Assembly (NCBI GenBank): GCA_951802425.1
Contig: OX637796.1
Span: 3,100,001-3,164,000, forward strand
DNA: 64,000 bases
Direction of reading: 5' to 3'
Origin: Clavaria fumosa
Taxonomy: Eukaryota; Basidiomycota; Agaricomycetes; Agaricales; Clavariaceae
Part shown: in pieces, positions 42,734 to 53,313 of the stretch
How the letters are laid out: each line of letters opens with the position of its first letter
How positions within the stretch are numbered: the stretch's first letter is position 1
The notes under the pieces: model-generated
What the model was told of the DNA's origin: nothing
Databases searched by the model: none
Seen by the model: the letters and a program-made list of their open reading frames with translations, nothing else
Program-made: the position numbers and the translations under genes

Positions 42734-44708
42734 ATGCTACTGTCCCTTGGACGCTGCGTGACTCTCAGGCTCGCTCCTGCCGCAGTGTTACTAGTCCGAC
42801 GATCAACGCGATGGCAAGTGCGTTTTCAAAGTGGCGAGCAGATTCGGCGTGTTCTGCTGGACGTTCCGCCAGACCTCAGCCAACCTTTTACGCATCATGG
42901 GGACGGCTTTGCGCCGCTCAAGCTCTCGTTTGAGAGTGTGGGCGTTCGCCCGCAGGTCGCAGCTGCGTGTCGCGCTGCGTTCCCAAAGATCAAGCATCCG
43001 GTAGGCCTTGATTATGCGTCACTGTGGGCTTCCGGCTCACTAGTTATGTGCCAGACTACAATGCAAAGCAGGCTCATCGAAGCTGTTTTGAGCGGCGACG
43101 ACGTGCTGCTCAGAGACGATACCGGGACTGGGAAGTACGTGGTCTTCGAGGGAGTCATTGCACAGATACGCCTAGTTGATGCGTCGTTGTTTTACGAATG
43201 ATTTATACTTTGAAAACTTAGAACTTTCGCGCTCGTCCTTGCGCTCCTCAGCCAGCTCCGTTCGACGGCCGCTCCGGCGCGTAGGACGTCCGAAGCGCCC
43301 AAGCTCAAGATTACATCGCTGTTCATTGTCCCGCATGCGGCACTCGCGGCTCAGATCTGCGACTGGATCCAGCGGATGCACACCACTGTGGGGAGCACTC
43401 ACCATGACGCCTTGGAGCAACAGGACGGCGGCGACACGGATGACTTCAGCTCGGTATGCCAGGTCCTCGTACGCTCTGCGTCGAGCCCACCCGAGCGGCA
43501 GGCGGCGCTATTGCGCTCCCAGCCGCCGCACGTCCTCGTCGCGACGCCGACCGCGCTGCAGGACGTGCGGGGCATGGACGCCGGGGCGCTGCAACTGGAG
43601 ACGCTGCGCACCGTCGTAGTGGACGAGGCAGATGAGGTACTTCCCGCTGTCCCTGTGCTGAAGGACAAGAAGGCCATGAAGAACATCCGAAAGCGACTGG
43701 AGAAACATCCTGCGCCTGCGTTGCGGCTCCTCGAAATAATATACGCTTCTCGTATCGCGGCCAATTCAGACCCTGCTCAAGCTGGAGGGCCAAAGCGGCA
43801 CGGATCTGATCCTCAGCTGATCGTGCTGAGCGCGACTCTAACTACGAGTTTGAAGCGATACTTGTATGGCGAGAAAGGACTGCTCAGGAGAGGGAATCTA
43901 CAAAAAATATTCGGGATAGGTTTGAAAGACGACGAAATGCTTGATAATGAGAATCACGGGGGAGAACTGCGAAACGCGGATATCATTCATTGTGCCTTGA
44001 TAGTTTCTCCTGATGGGACCGTCCAGAATATACCCGGTGCAATCCCGGCGGAAGAACATTCAAGCATCCCATCGTCCGACTTGTTCACGCCAGAATTCGA
44101 CTCTAGGATGATCGGATTTCCCACGGAGGGAGAAGGTACGCGAGCCCGTTTCTTTATATAATCCCGCCTTCTCAAAGGAACGGAAAGCTCAAGAAAATTT
44201 TATAAACGAAGCATCGCATCCGAAGCCTATGACGCCGTCGCAGTTCGACCCGGCCATTTTGGAAACAATAGCGGCTTCGCTCGCGATGGACGTATCTACT
44301 GCGGCGATTCTCATCTTGCCTCCGTCAGCACCTGTGACACGCGCTGTGCTAGAACTACATGAACTTGGAGTCAATGCGCAAGCACTCGGACTTGCTAGAT
44401 CATCACATGTGGCTGATAACAAGCTTAAGACCGCGGAGCCAATGTTGCTGGTGGCGACTGTGGCGACGATGAGAGGGATGGACTTGCCCGGACTGACGCA
44501 CGTCTTTCTTGCAGGGTTTTCGCATCTGAGACACGTCGACTATCTGCACGCGGCTGGTCGTGTGGGTAGATTCGGACAACGAGGCAAAGTGGTGTGTGTT
44601 CTTGAAGCTGGAACCAGTGGTGGAGGAAGTGCCAGCCAGAGATCCACCCTGGAAAGGATCTACAAACGACTTAACATTACACCTACGATATTCGAACACT
44701 TTGGATGA
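42734..44708 (+). CDS. DEAD-box RNA helicase, mitochondrial Mrh4-like
   Basis: ATP-dependent RNA helicase with a basic N-terminus (MLLSLGRCVTLRLAPAAVLLV RRS) suited to mitochondrial import. Motifs: Q-like TTMQSRLIEAVLSGDDVLLRD, Walker A DTGTGKTFALVLALL (completed across an intron, 43137-43215), PHVLVATPTAL, DEAD box in VVVDEADEVLP, LIVLSATLTTSL (SAT), AEPMLLVATVATMRGMDLPG and motif VI HAAGRVGRFGQRG. Motif VI lacks the usual HRxGRxGR start, a divergence also seen in Mrh4-type helicases that help assemble the mitochondrial large ribosomal subunit; that assignment is an inference. At least four introns. Stop at 44706-44708. Confidence 0.82.
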
Positions 44709-45175
44709 AGAAAAGAAAAAGAGGGTTGAAACTCTTGAGGTTGTTGCCATACTCGCTTGCAGTGAAGTTGCGACCATCACCAAGCTATGCGTTACAGCCG
44801 CGGAGTAGCTTTTCTGCTGAGCGCTAACCACACCCGATTGGGGAGGTGTCACGCACTAGCGTTGAGCCATGAATTGACACAGCGCGCGGGAAGTCCAGCC
44901 AAGCGGCTGACGATAACAGCACCACCGCACTTCAGGTGCTGGCGCTTCTCATCCCTCCCATCCCCCTAGCAGAGGAGGCTCGCTTCTCGTTCCCTTCACC
45001 TCTTTCCCTTCACTTTCCTCTTCATATTTTAACCTTACCCTTCCCGTACGCGTCCTTTGGTTCGTGTTTCTTGCGCCTTGGAAGGCTACTTCCGCCCATT
45101 CCGTTTCTCGTCGAGCAGCTTGGCTCGTCGACGTCTTAGTCCATTCACCTCGTATTCGGCAGCGAGTAATCAATC
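44709..45175. other. Intergenic, pyrimidine-rich promoter-like stretch
   Basis: About 470 bp between tandem genes. 44985-45060 is strongly CT-rich on the plus strand, a common feature just upstream of fungal transcription starts, and probably belongs to the next gene. No gene seen. Confidence 0.55.
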
Positions 45176-47957
45176 ATGCGACCTCTCCTTCTCCGTCTAC
45201 TTGTTAGTCTTTCCACATTGTGGTTGGTCGCGGCTCAGTCAACCACCACCGCTTCCGCTTCCGCACGCAACTCGAGCTCGACCGCTCCGCTCGTCTCAAT
45301 AGTGCCCACTACAAGTTCCATTGCCGTCGTATCTCTGAGCCGCTCTGGCGATCAGAACGTACCAGTTACTACAATCCTACCAACTATAGTCAATGTAACA
45401 CTGTCTGCAACACCAACACAAACTAGTAGCGAGTCGTCCACTGCGACCGCGACCGCGACCGTGTCCCCGACCCCAGCGCCTATTCTTCTCCAGACTAAAT
45501 TGGATCCTGCCTTCGGCGTGCTTGGCACTCTACTCATCCTCACAGGCCTCCCCAGCACATTCTGGGGGCACAAGAACAGATGGTCAGTCTTCTCTCCGAT
45601 CATTCTTCACCCTCACTTTTAATGGAAGAATACAGGACTTCATTCTTCCTCATTGGTTTCTACACTCTATCCCTGGTCTGCCTCGTCTTCATCATCAAGT
45701 TCGGTGTAATACCCGCTGTGAATTCGCCCAGTAAGGTCTTGCGTGGCATGTTTGTCTTATCATGTTCAGTCGCGGGAGTGGCTGGTGGTGCTATCGCCAT
45801 TTTCTTCTGGAAAGGCGCCAAATATTTCATTGGTGCCTGGGGAGGTTTTGCCTTTGCCCTTTGGGTCCAATGCTTCCGCGATGGTGGGCTTATTTCTCCA
45901 ATCGGAATACGATGGGTCTTCTACATCGGTGCGTCGTGTAGTTGACCTGATATTGTCCTGAACGCATATCTGACTCAAACACGCAACAGCTTGTGGGGTT
46001 GTGGGCTTCGTAGCTTGTACTATTCCAAGGATTCATTACCAAGTCCTCCTTATCTCCACAGCTGCCGTGGGCGCCTCTTCCTTCATTTTGGGCGTGGATT
46101 GTTTCACTAGTGCAGGTCTTAAGGAGGTGCGTTCTCAAGATATTAGTGCAATACTCCGAAGAGCTTACAGTACAATAGTTTTACGTCTGGAATATCGGTC
46201 TACAGAGCTTATTCACCAAATACACCAGTCGTGGCATCCGTTTCCCTGTCACGCAGACGATGCAGATTGAGCTGGGTCTCATCGGCGCAGTCGCACTTAT
46301 GGGAATGGCGGTCCAACTTCGTGTTCTTGTCGTCCTACAGAAGAAGCTCAGAGAAATAACTGAGGAACAATGGGAGCAGGACGAAGAGGCAGCCGCAAAA
46401 CGTTTGGAAGACTTACCGAAAGAATTAGATGACTGGAATAAATCTCACACCGAAGATCACCCTTCCCACAACCGGACAGAAAGCGGGTTATCGACGCTTC
46501 CGCTGATGGAAGGCCGCCGTAACTCAGGGCTCACGTTGAACAGTTCTAATCCCCACCGTCCTCCCTCCGGATTGTCCAATTACCCAGATGATCAAACCCG
46601 TCTTATGTCCAAACGAGCGCAGTCTCCGGGTGCGTTGCCAGCGCTCGACCTTGGAGCTGACATACAAGGCGAAGTGCCTCACAATTTCATCGCCCAAGAA
46701 AAGGGACACCCACCAACGAATTACAAGGACAAGTACAAAGCCCAAGAAGATACGACTCTACAGCGCAAAGAAGAGCTCCTGGCTGAAATTCAGACCATTC
46801 GTCAGTCTATCGATGCCCTGAAGGCTGAAACGTCATCGTCCGAAGCGTCCCGCCGTCATTCTCTCAATTCGAGGCGAACGCTTAGCCAAGACACTAACAG
46901 TTTCTTCCTCCCCAACACGCACCCCAGGCCGCCTCGGCAACCGAATCCCCGTGGCCGGGTCCAATCCATGGAGTTGACCGGTCTTATGCAATCTCGTATG
47001 GGCGCGCCCATCAGCCGTCCGACGAGCGCTCCCCTCCGTGACGACGACTGGGATTCTTACGTACGTCATCGCAAGCTTCTGCAGCCGCCGTCCGGCATCA
47101 CCGCGCCCATCCCTACAACGCCCTTCAGCATTGCCCCTCGGGCAGCGATCGCGCCTGCGGTGGTGGAGGCGGTCACGCAACGCAATATGCGTGAGAATAT
47201 GCTGCGGCGGGCCGACTTGGGCCGACCCCCCAGTCCCGCCCCTGTCCTCGCCCCCGTGGAAACGTCCTCGGAGGACATTCCGCTCGCGAGGCTGCAACTA
47301 ACGGCGGTCAAGGCCACGGCGCCAACCGCGGCGCCTGCTCCCGCTCCTGTCACAATACTCCCTCCTACACTTAAACTTAACATCCACGCGCCGATCCCTC
47401 AGCGGCCCACTAACCCGCCGCGCACGCGTACGTCCGAGCAATTGGCGGCACGCCATAGCATGATGCTCCACGCGATGCAGAAGCCGCTTTCACAGGAAGA
47501 AGAAAATAAGGCCAAGGTGCAGGACGCGCTTCTGCGATGGGGGAAGGCGAACACGCGAGAGAAGGAGCTCGTGAACAAGCGTCTAGCGGCGAAGGCGGCG
47601 AACCTCACCAAAGTCGCGCAGAAGAGGCGTTCGTCGATGTCGGCGGCGGTGGAGCTAAAGGATGGAAAGAAAGGCGATCACGAGCGCTCGCTTAGCGCCG
47701 ACAAGCTCGCGGCGCTTGCGTCGAGCAACCCGCGGGCGTCCAAGCGTCTGTCCACGATGAAAGTCGAGGACTGGCAAAAATATCAGAAAGAGGTGGGCGC
47801 GGACGCTCCCGCAGGCGCAGGCGCCGGCGCGCCGGGGCCGTCGAAGCGCGACTCTCGCGCGTTGAGGGCAGATGAGTCTGTGCCGTTCCCGACGCGAGTG
47901 CGCCGCCCTATATCCGGTGCTAGTTACCGCCGTCGGGTTTCAGACCCGCCGAGTTGA
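45176..47957 (+). CDS. Polytopic membrane protein, DUF4203/TMEM198-like, with long cytosolic tail
   Basis: Start MRPLLLRLLVSLSTLWLVAAQ is a signal peptide. A Ser/Thr/Ala-rich, probably O-glycosylated extracellular stretch follows (about residues 22-105), then about seven hydrophobic segments: FGVLGTLLILTGLPSTFWGH, FFLIGFYTLSLVCLVFIIK, VLSCSVAGVAGGAIAIFFW, FIGAWGGFAFALWVQCF, ACGVVGFVACTIP, YQVLLISTAAVGASSFILG and LIGAVALMGMAVQLRVLVVL. This seven-helix arrangement with G-x3-G-rich helices matches the DUF4203 (TMEM198) family. From 46340 a tail of over 500 residues is charged and disordered, with KKLREITEEQWEQDEEAAAK coiled coil, Pro/Ala-rich and Lys-rich blocks. Function unknown; membrane scaffold or signalling roles are guesses. 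Confidence 0.78.
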
Positions 47958-49508
47958 GCAGGTTAGATGCTCGGCTGAGAGAACTAAAAAGAAACAATTG
48001 ATGTTTGTACTTTTTCTTTTACTTCTTTTACTTCTGTCTTGGCTCTTGAAGAGCGCACATTCTGTTGTTTGTTCACGACCCAGACATCGCCTCCCCTCTA
48101 CCTATCCTGTCTCCTGATCTCGCGCACTTGACCACGACCCATTCGCTTCACTACAGAACGGATGCACTCTATGGACCACGAACCTTCGTTATCCTACACC
48201 GTACCTATTTTGCACAACGGACCTCGTTACTGCAGCATCAATTCGCATTGTTTCCTGTCGTTTCCGTCTAGCCTTTTTTGGTGTGCCCGGAGGCAACCCT
48301 ATGCTCCGCATTTCCCGCCTTCTCATCCGGAAAATAGAATCCGCCCTCATGTGTCGGCGTGAGGGAATGGTTCTTTCCGACCCTGCCGTAAGTGTGATAA
48401 ACGACTAGATAGCCAATACGGCCGTTGGCCTGCTGAAGAATGCCTAGCGTTCTCATGCCGCCTGGGTTTTTCGCCGTTGCTGTGCTCTCGTTTCCTTGCG
48501 GACGTCTCAAGACAAGGGCATGCGCGTCCTTGGATTGGCATCAAGGAACCGTGGTTCCTTCCCGGCGGAAAAAGCGACGATTTTTGTTTGTACCGCGTAC
48601 CATTCTAGTCCGCACATCTGTCACGTTCCACACGGCCCTGGCAACGACTACGGAAACAAAATGCGGAAGGGTGGCACCCTCCTTGTACCGATCCATTGGA
48701 GGCCCCGTTCTCCTCCCGCGCCTAGCCGTCGGTAATTTAGAAGAGTAACAATATCCCCGTAACCTCTTATCATGCGGAAGAGGGTCTGACACTGCTCCAT
48801 TTGCATTTGGACAGCTTTTTTTCCCTGACGCTGGCCGTGTGTGGACATTTGCGCCACACGATCACCTCGAGGAGGAGTTGCTTCGAGTCGATCGTGTTAT
48901 CGTGCACGTGCGAGAACCAAATCGGGTCGCGTGACTTGCCGACATTGCCGCTGTGGGGTCCGTTTTCTCACAGAACAGAACTCAGAACTCAGATGGGTAT
49001 CAAGTGCAAAGATTTCTTTTTATGCGATGATGAAGAAGTCGAGGGCAACACTGACCAGTGACTCGGGAATCCGGGCCAGATATTCCACACATCGCGTTTG
49101 GGAGAACAAATCCCGCTTACTTAGACGTAACGACGGTAAGGCAGTGGGTAAGGCCCTGATGACCTGTGATGGCTCAGCGCTCAGCGCTCAGGCCTCAGGT
49201 GCGGTGATCTGTCTACTACGACTGTCGGCTAAATACTTTTTGGGCGATGCAGTATAACTTAATTTATGGTGGTTGAGACTCTGAACTATGTCTGGAAGCA
49301 CCGCCATTGTCAGCACCTTCTCAATGGCTGACCGCGCTACAACGAGCGGATGTAAGGTACATTGGCCGCCGAGTGAGTGGATTTTCAACTAAGTCCGTCA
49401 CGCGACGCGTCCCCGATCTGGTAGGTGAGCGGGGCTTTTTCGTTGGGGATTGGGGCACATCGTAGCAACTCCACGTTGGCCTCGTTCGAATAACTGGGTC
49501 TGACCAGA
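47958..49508. other. 1.5-kb region without a recognised gene
   Basis: Longest stretch without a confident gene. Several overlapping minus-strand open frames at 48268-48857 (60-83 codons, in all three frames) and plus-strand frames at 48065-48362 and 48841-49257 show no known motif. Short GCTCAGCGCTCAGC-type repeats occur at 49170-49198. It could hide a small multi-exon or non-coding RNA gene. Confidence 0.4.
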
Positions 49509-50261
49509 ATGTCCATCGCACGTTCGCAGTCGGCGCCTCAGCCTCTTGCGCACTCTTTCAGGCGGGGAAAGCACAACCTTAGGGGTGCTGGGTATTTAGC
49601 GCATGACGATGACGACGGCAGAGCGACCGGCACGAGCATTCCGCGGTCACAATCGTTTCACACGACTGCTCCTGCCTATCCCCCGTACCGCCAGCCTTCG
49701 CGTCCGCTCGCTCGAGAGGATCCATTCAGCTTATCAACATTCTTTCCGACTCAGCCGGGCAGAGAGGGTGAATGGCATTGGTTGGAGGGTCTGTACGACG
49801 ATGAAAGACATGAGGAGACAGACTTCGCGCACTCGCCATCTGACGAAACGATGCATATGCATGATAACTTGGAAGATACCGTCAAGGCAGAGGACAAGCT
49901 TGGTATTTTGTCGTTGCGTGGGTGTGGTTTTCTTTGGCCATGGCTGCATGCGCTGAACGTACAATATATACACGCAGGTAACCCATTCTCGGGCGCAAGG
50001 CACGAACAACGGTCGGACAAACGATTCTTATCCGCCTATAGCGACGGTCTGAACGAGCGACCGATGGACGATAAAAACGCAGTTTACGAAACCGCGCGGC
50101 TCGGAAGACAAGAGCCTCGTGAGGCGGCAAAGAAGAGATTGAATGATACCAAATGTAAGGTTTCTATGCCTACGATTGAACAACGTGAAGAAGGAGAAGA
50201 AGAAGAGCCCAACATTGGATGGCGGCTGGTTTTGGGTGCTCGAGATTTGATTGGTATTTGA
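49509..50261 (+). CDS. Hypothetical protein
   Basis: An open frame of 250 codons from ATG 49509. Not recognised. The N-terminal part is Arg/Ser-rich and likely disordered, with two RSQS motifs (MSIARSQSAPQP, IPRSQSFHTTAP) that look like kinase or 14-3-3 sites. The middle has a WHWLEGLYDDERHEETDF segment and the C-terminus is charged (EQREEGEEEEPNIGWRLVLG). A stretch at about 49920-49978 contains GTGTGG...CGCTGAACG...ACGCAG, which could be an intron; as written it is read through in frame. Length and codon pattern favour a real gene, but without a family match this is uncertain. A T-run follows at 50267-50280. Confidence 0.45.
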   Translation: MSIARSQSAPQPLAHSFRRGKHNLRGAGYLAHDDDDGRATGTSIPRSQSFHTTAPAYPPYRQPSRPLAREDPFSLSTFFPTQPGREGEWHWLEGLYDDERHEETDFAHSPSDETMHMHDNLEDTVKAEDKLGILSLRGCGFLWPWLHALNVQYIHAGNPFSGARHEQRSDKRFLSAYSDGLNERPMDDKNAVYETARLGRQEPREAAKKRLNDTKCKVSMPTIEQREEGEEEEPNIGWRLVLGARDLIGI

Positions 50262-50466
50262 ACGCTGTTTTTTTTTTTTTACAAAAAGGACAACCCGAGA
50301 CCGAAGGAATGGGAAATAGGTTTGCACACACAACAGTCACAGTCAAAAAATAAATACAAAATATATATAATTATTTTCGTTATACAACAAACTAAGCCAA
50401 ATAAATGCTTCCCTTCAAAATTTTCCCATCTCCTTTTTGAACTCCCACGAACATCCTCAATTTCCC

Positions 50467-52915
50467 ATGCGCACCCTCCATCCTTTCGCGATCGAACCTT
50501 CCTCTCTCCTCAACATGCCCTCCCCCGCAGACCTCGTCTCGCAACCACCGCCGTTACAACTACCACTCTCCACTCCTCCTCTTCCCCCCCCGCCCCTCTC
50601 CGTTACCCCCACTACAACCCTAGCTATCGATCCTGCGCGTCCAGTCTCTCCTAGTCATGTGAACATTCCCTTTGCCTCACACTCCTTACAGTCAATGTTT
50701 GCTGCTGTCTGACCGGCGCTCTTGTTCCCCAGTTGGCTTCCCCACTCCCAACAGTCGTACAACCCCTCACAGACCCGAACGCCTCTCTGCAGTCAATCTT
50801 AGCCGCGTCAAAGAACTCTCAACCCCAAACTAATGGCCAACTGCCCGCCTGGTCTACAGTGCCTACCCCCTCTGCTCACGAAAGCAATGTGGCCGGTCCG
50901 TCGACCGTAACTCAGGTGAAGTACTGCACAATCTCGATCACGGTATAAACACGCTTATCGCCTCCCCAGGTCGCCGGCAGCAAACGGAAACTAGAAGACC
51001 CAGACGTGGAAGATCCACACGCCAAGATACGGCGCATAGTTCGCAGCCACGTCGTGCAGGACCCATCACGTATGGTGCCTATGACCACCGTAATCTGTCT
51101 TCACGCCGCTGTCGCGCAAAAATCTTATGGTAGCGAGAAACGTTTTCTTTGTCCACCACCCGTGGTGCACATCGAAGGTCCTTCTTGGCAGATGCGGCAG
51201 CAATCATTATCAATGGCTGTCGTGTCCGAACAGGGCGAACGTTCGTTTGTACAAAAGTCTTCTCTCGATAACAACATGACCGCCAACTTCAAATTTCTAC
51301 ACGTTACTGGGACTGCCAAGGCAAAGAGCTTCCAGTTGACTTTGGACATCGCCGAACCTCCAGCTTCGTTACCTACCGAGGGTACAGATGCGCCTCCGGG
51401 TCGCATATGGGCCTCGTTTGACTCGGCTCCAGTCACTATCATCTCCAAACCATCGAAAAAGACGGCCAAAACGCGTAACATTTCCTCTTGTATTCTTGCC
51501 GGAGGCCCTGTCTCGCTCTTCAACCGCATCAACGCACAGACTGTACGCACAAAGTACATGACCATCGACAACGCGCAATTGTGCGCAAGTACCGTTTCCT
51601 GGTCCGCGTTTAATGTCAATGTTGTGCGTCGCCCAACTGAAGCCATCACTGTTGGTGAGTATGCTTGACACGTGACGTGAATCCTATCCGTGTTAATTGA
51701 ACTCGTCAAGGTGGCCCTCAGCCCGTGACGTATGGTTGCGAGATCACATTACATGACACCCACACTGGTGTGGGCACCACCTCACTTATCATTCGTAAGG
51801 TTGATAAAGGTCGAGTTTCTGCTGAAGATGGCGGTCCTGTCAGTCAGATGCAGAAGATCGTTCTGCAGCGAGTGAACTCGGACGGCTCACGCCACTATTT
51901 GTCTGCTGCGGGCCCCATACCGGGGACACCTGGAATCGTTACCTCTCCTACGACCTCGATGGGCTCGCAAACCGGTACACATTCTTTGCATTTTTCATCA
52001 CCGAGAGTTCGCGATGAAACGAAAGACGGCGTCCGTGTTATATCCGATGAGGTCGACGATTACTTGTGCTGGACGATTGTTGGAATCTGTGCGTGTACTT
52101 AGCTCAGTGCAGAACGGTTTTCACTGACAGCAGACTCATACTTAGCCAAGTTCCAATATACATTCTTTGATGCCTTCGGGCAGAACAGCTCCATTCCTGA
52201 AATGCCTATCACCCCTTTTCCCACGCTCTTCACTACCCCTGTTCTCCGACCATCTACCAACACGCTGGAAATGACTGTGTCCAACTTCTTTTATGACAAC
52301 CCCCAGGGAGGGCAATCGGCACTAGATGTCTACCTAGGCAATCTTGGTCCCTTGCGTCACCGCATATATCAAACGGCCAACCCTGGGCCGTTGACGAGCG
52401 TGTCATCGTATGCCCCAAACACGATCACACCTGTCATGGACGGCGCCCCTAACCCTGGGATCGAGCTTGTGGAGGGACCTGGTGCGACTCCCCGCTATGT
52501 CAACCTGACGATGCATACGATCGTAATGCTCGAGATGCCACCAATCGCGGACGTCATCAAGGCGCTGGAGGAGGACGCGATGCCTTCAAACGGGGACATT
52601 TCTCACAATGGATCGCCCATTTCAACGTCTTCCCGAGACGTGAGGAACGGCGTGGCAGGAGGAGGACCTGCCCCGTCTATCGCCGGACGTAGCCTTCCGC
52701 TGCTGTTCATTCGCACGTTGGATGGCGTAGGGTACCACTCTGGGCGCACGATCGCTTGCGAAAGTGTGATCCCGATGCTCAACCTCGGGACGATGAGCGC
52801 GGCCCCGTCGAGTCCTTCGGGCGGCAGCATTGACACGGGTTGGCTCGCGGCTGCTCAGGCTGCTGCCGCTGCTGCTGAGCACAACGTGCACGGCTGGACG
52901 CTGAGGGTAATGTAA
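50467..52915 (+). CDS. CSL (CBF1/Su(H)/LAG-1) family transcription factor
   Basis: DNA-binding protein of the CSL family, which recognises GTGRGAA-type sites; fungal members regulate adhesion and cell cycle without Notch. First ATG at 50467; another at 50515 (MPSPADLVSQ) is possible. A Pro/Ser-rich N-terminus is followed by the RHR-N domain with the family hallmark SYGSEKRFLCPPP, then the beta-trefoil domain (FNRINAQTVRTKYMTIDNAQ is the CSL signature; DEVDDYLCWTIVGISKFQYTF closes it) and a C-terminal Ig-like domain (NTLEMTVSNFF). A 74-nt intron at 50659-50732 (CAT|GTGAAC...CCCCAG|TTG) joins VSPSH to LASPLP. It ends with an Ala-rich stretch and GWTLRVM. Nuclear. Confidence 0.92.
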
Positions 52916-53313
52916 GGGTTTGGAAATCTTTTTTTTTCCTTCATCTTTTTGCTTGTCCATGAAACGAAACATCGTTACCTCCCTCGATGGATTCCCAATG
53001 TATACGATAACAAGCTCGTTCCGTTCCACCGGTTTTCTTCTGATTTGAATTAAATATCTCGGTTTCGCGGTCGTGCTGGATTGGAGTGAGGGATCAAATT
53101 GACGAAATTGTGCCAGTTGGTGCACGCAATAATCTGAAGCGCCAGAGTCACGACGTTTTAGTGCCCGCCCTACAAACGCAAACGTTTCTCGCTCGAACGT
53201 TCTCTGTTTCTGTTTCAGCCTCCCCCATCCCAATTTGATTCGCCGTCGGAACCTTCTGAACTAAAAATTGTCGTACTTCCCAACTTTCTCACTCGCCTCT
53301 GATATCACCAACC
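52916..53313. other. Intergenic region upstream of pyruvate kinase
   Basis: About 400 bp between tandem genes; T-rich and CT-rich tracts (52928-52945 and 53190-53300) but no defined motif. Confidence 0.55.

Noticed and set aside
48268..48857. Minus-strand open frames of 60-83 codons in three frames
   Set aside because: No family motif, no consistent splice path joining them, no clear start context; kept only as an open question.
50267..50280. T-run as a transposon poly(A) remnant
   Set aside because: No target-site duplication or element sequence next to it; a simple homopolymer in a 3' flank.
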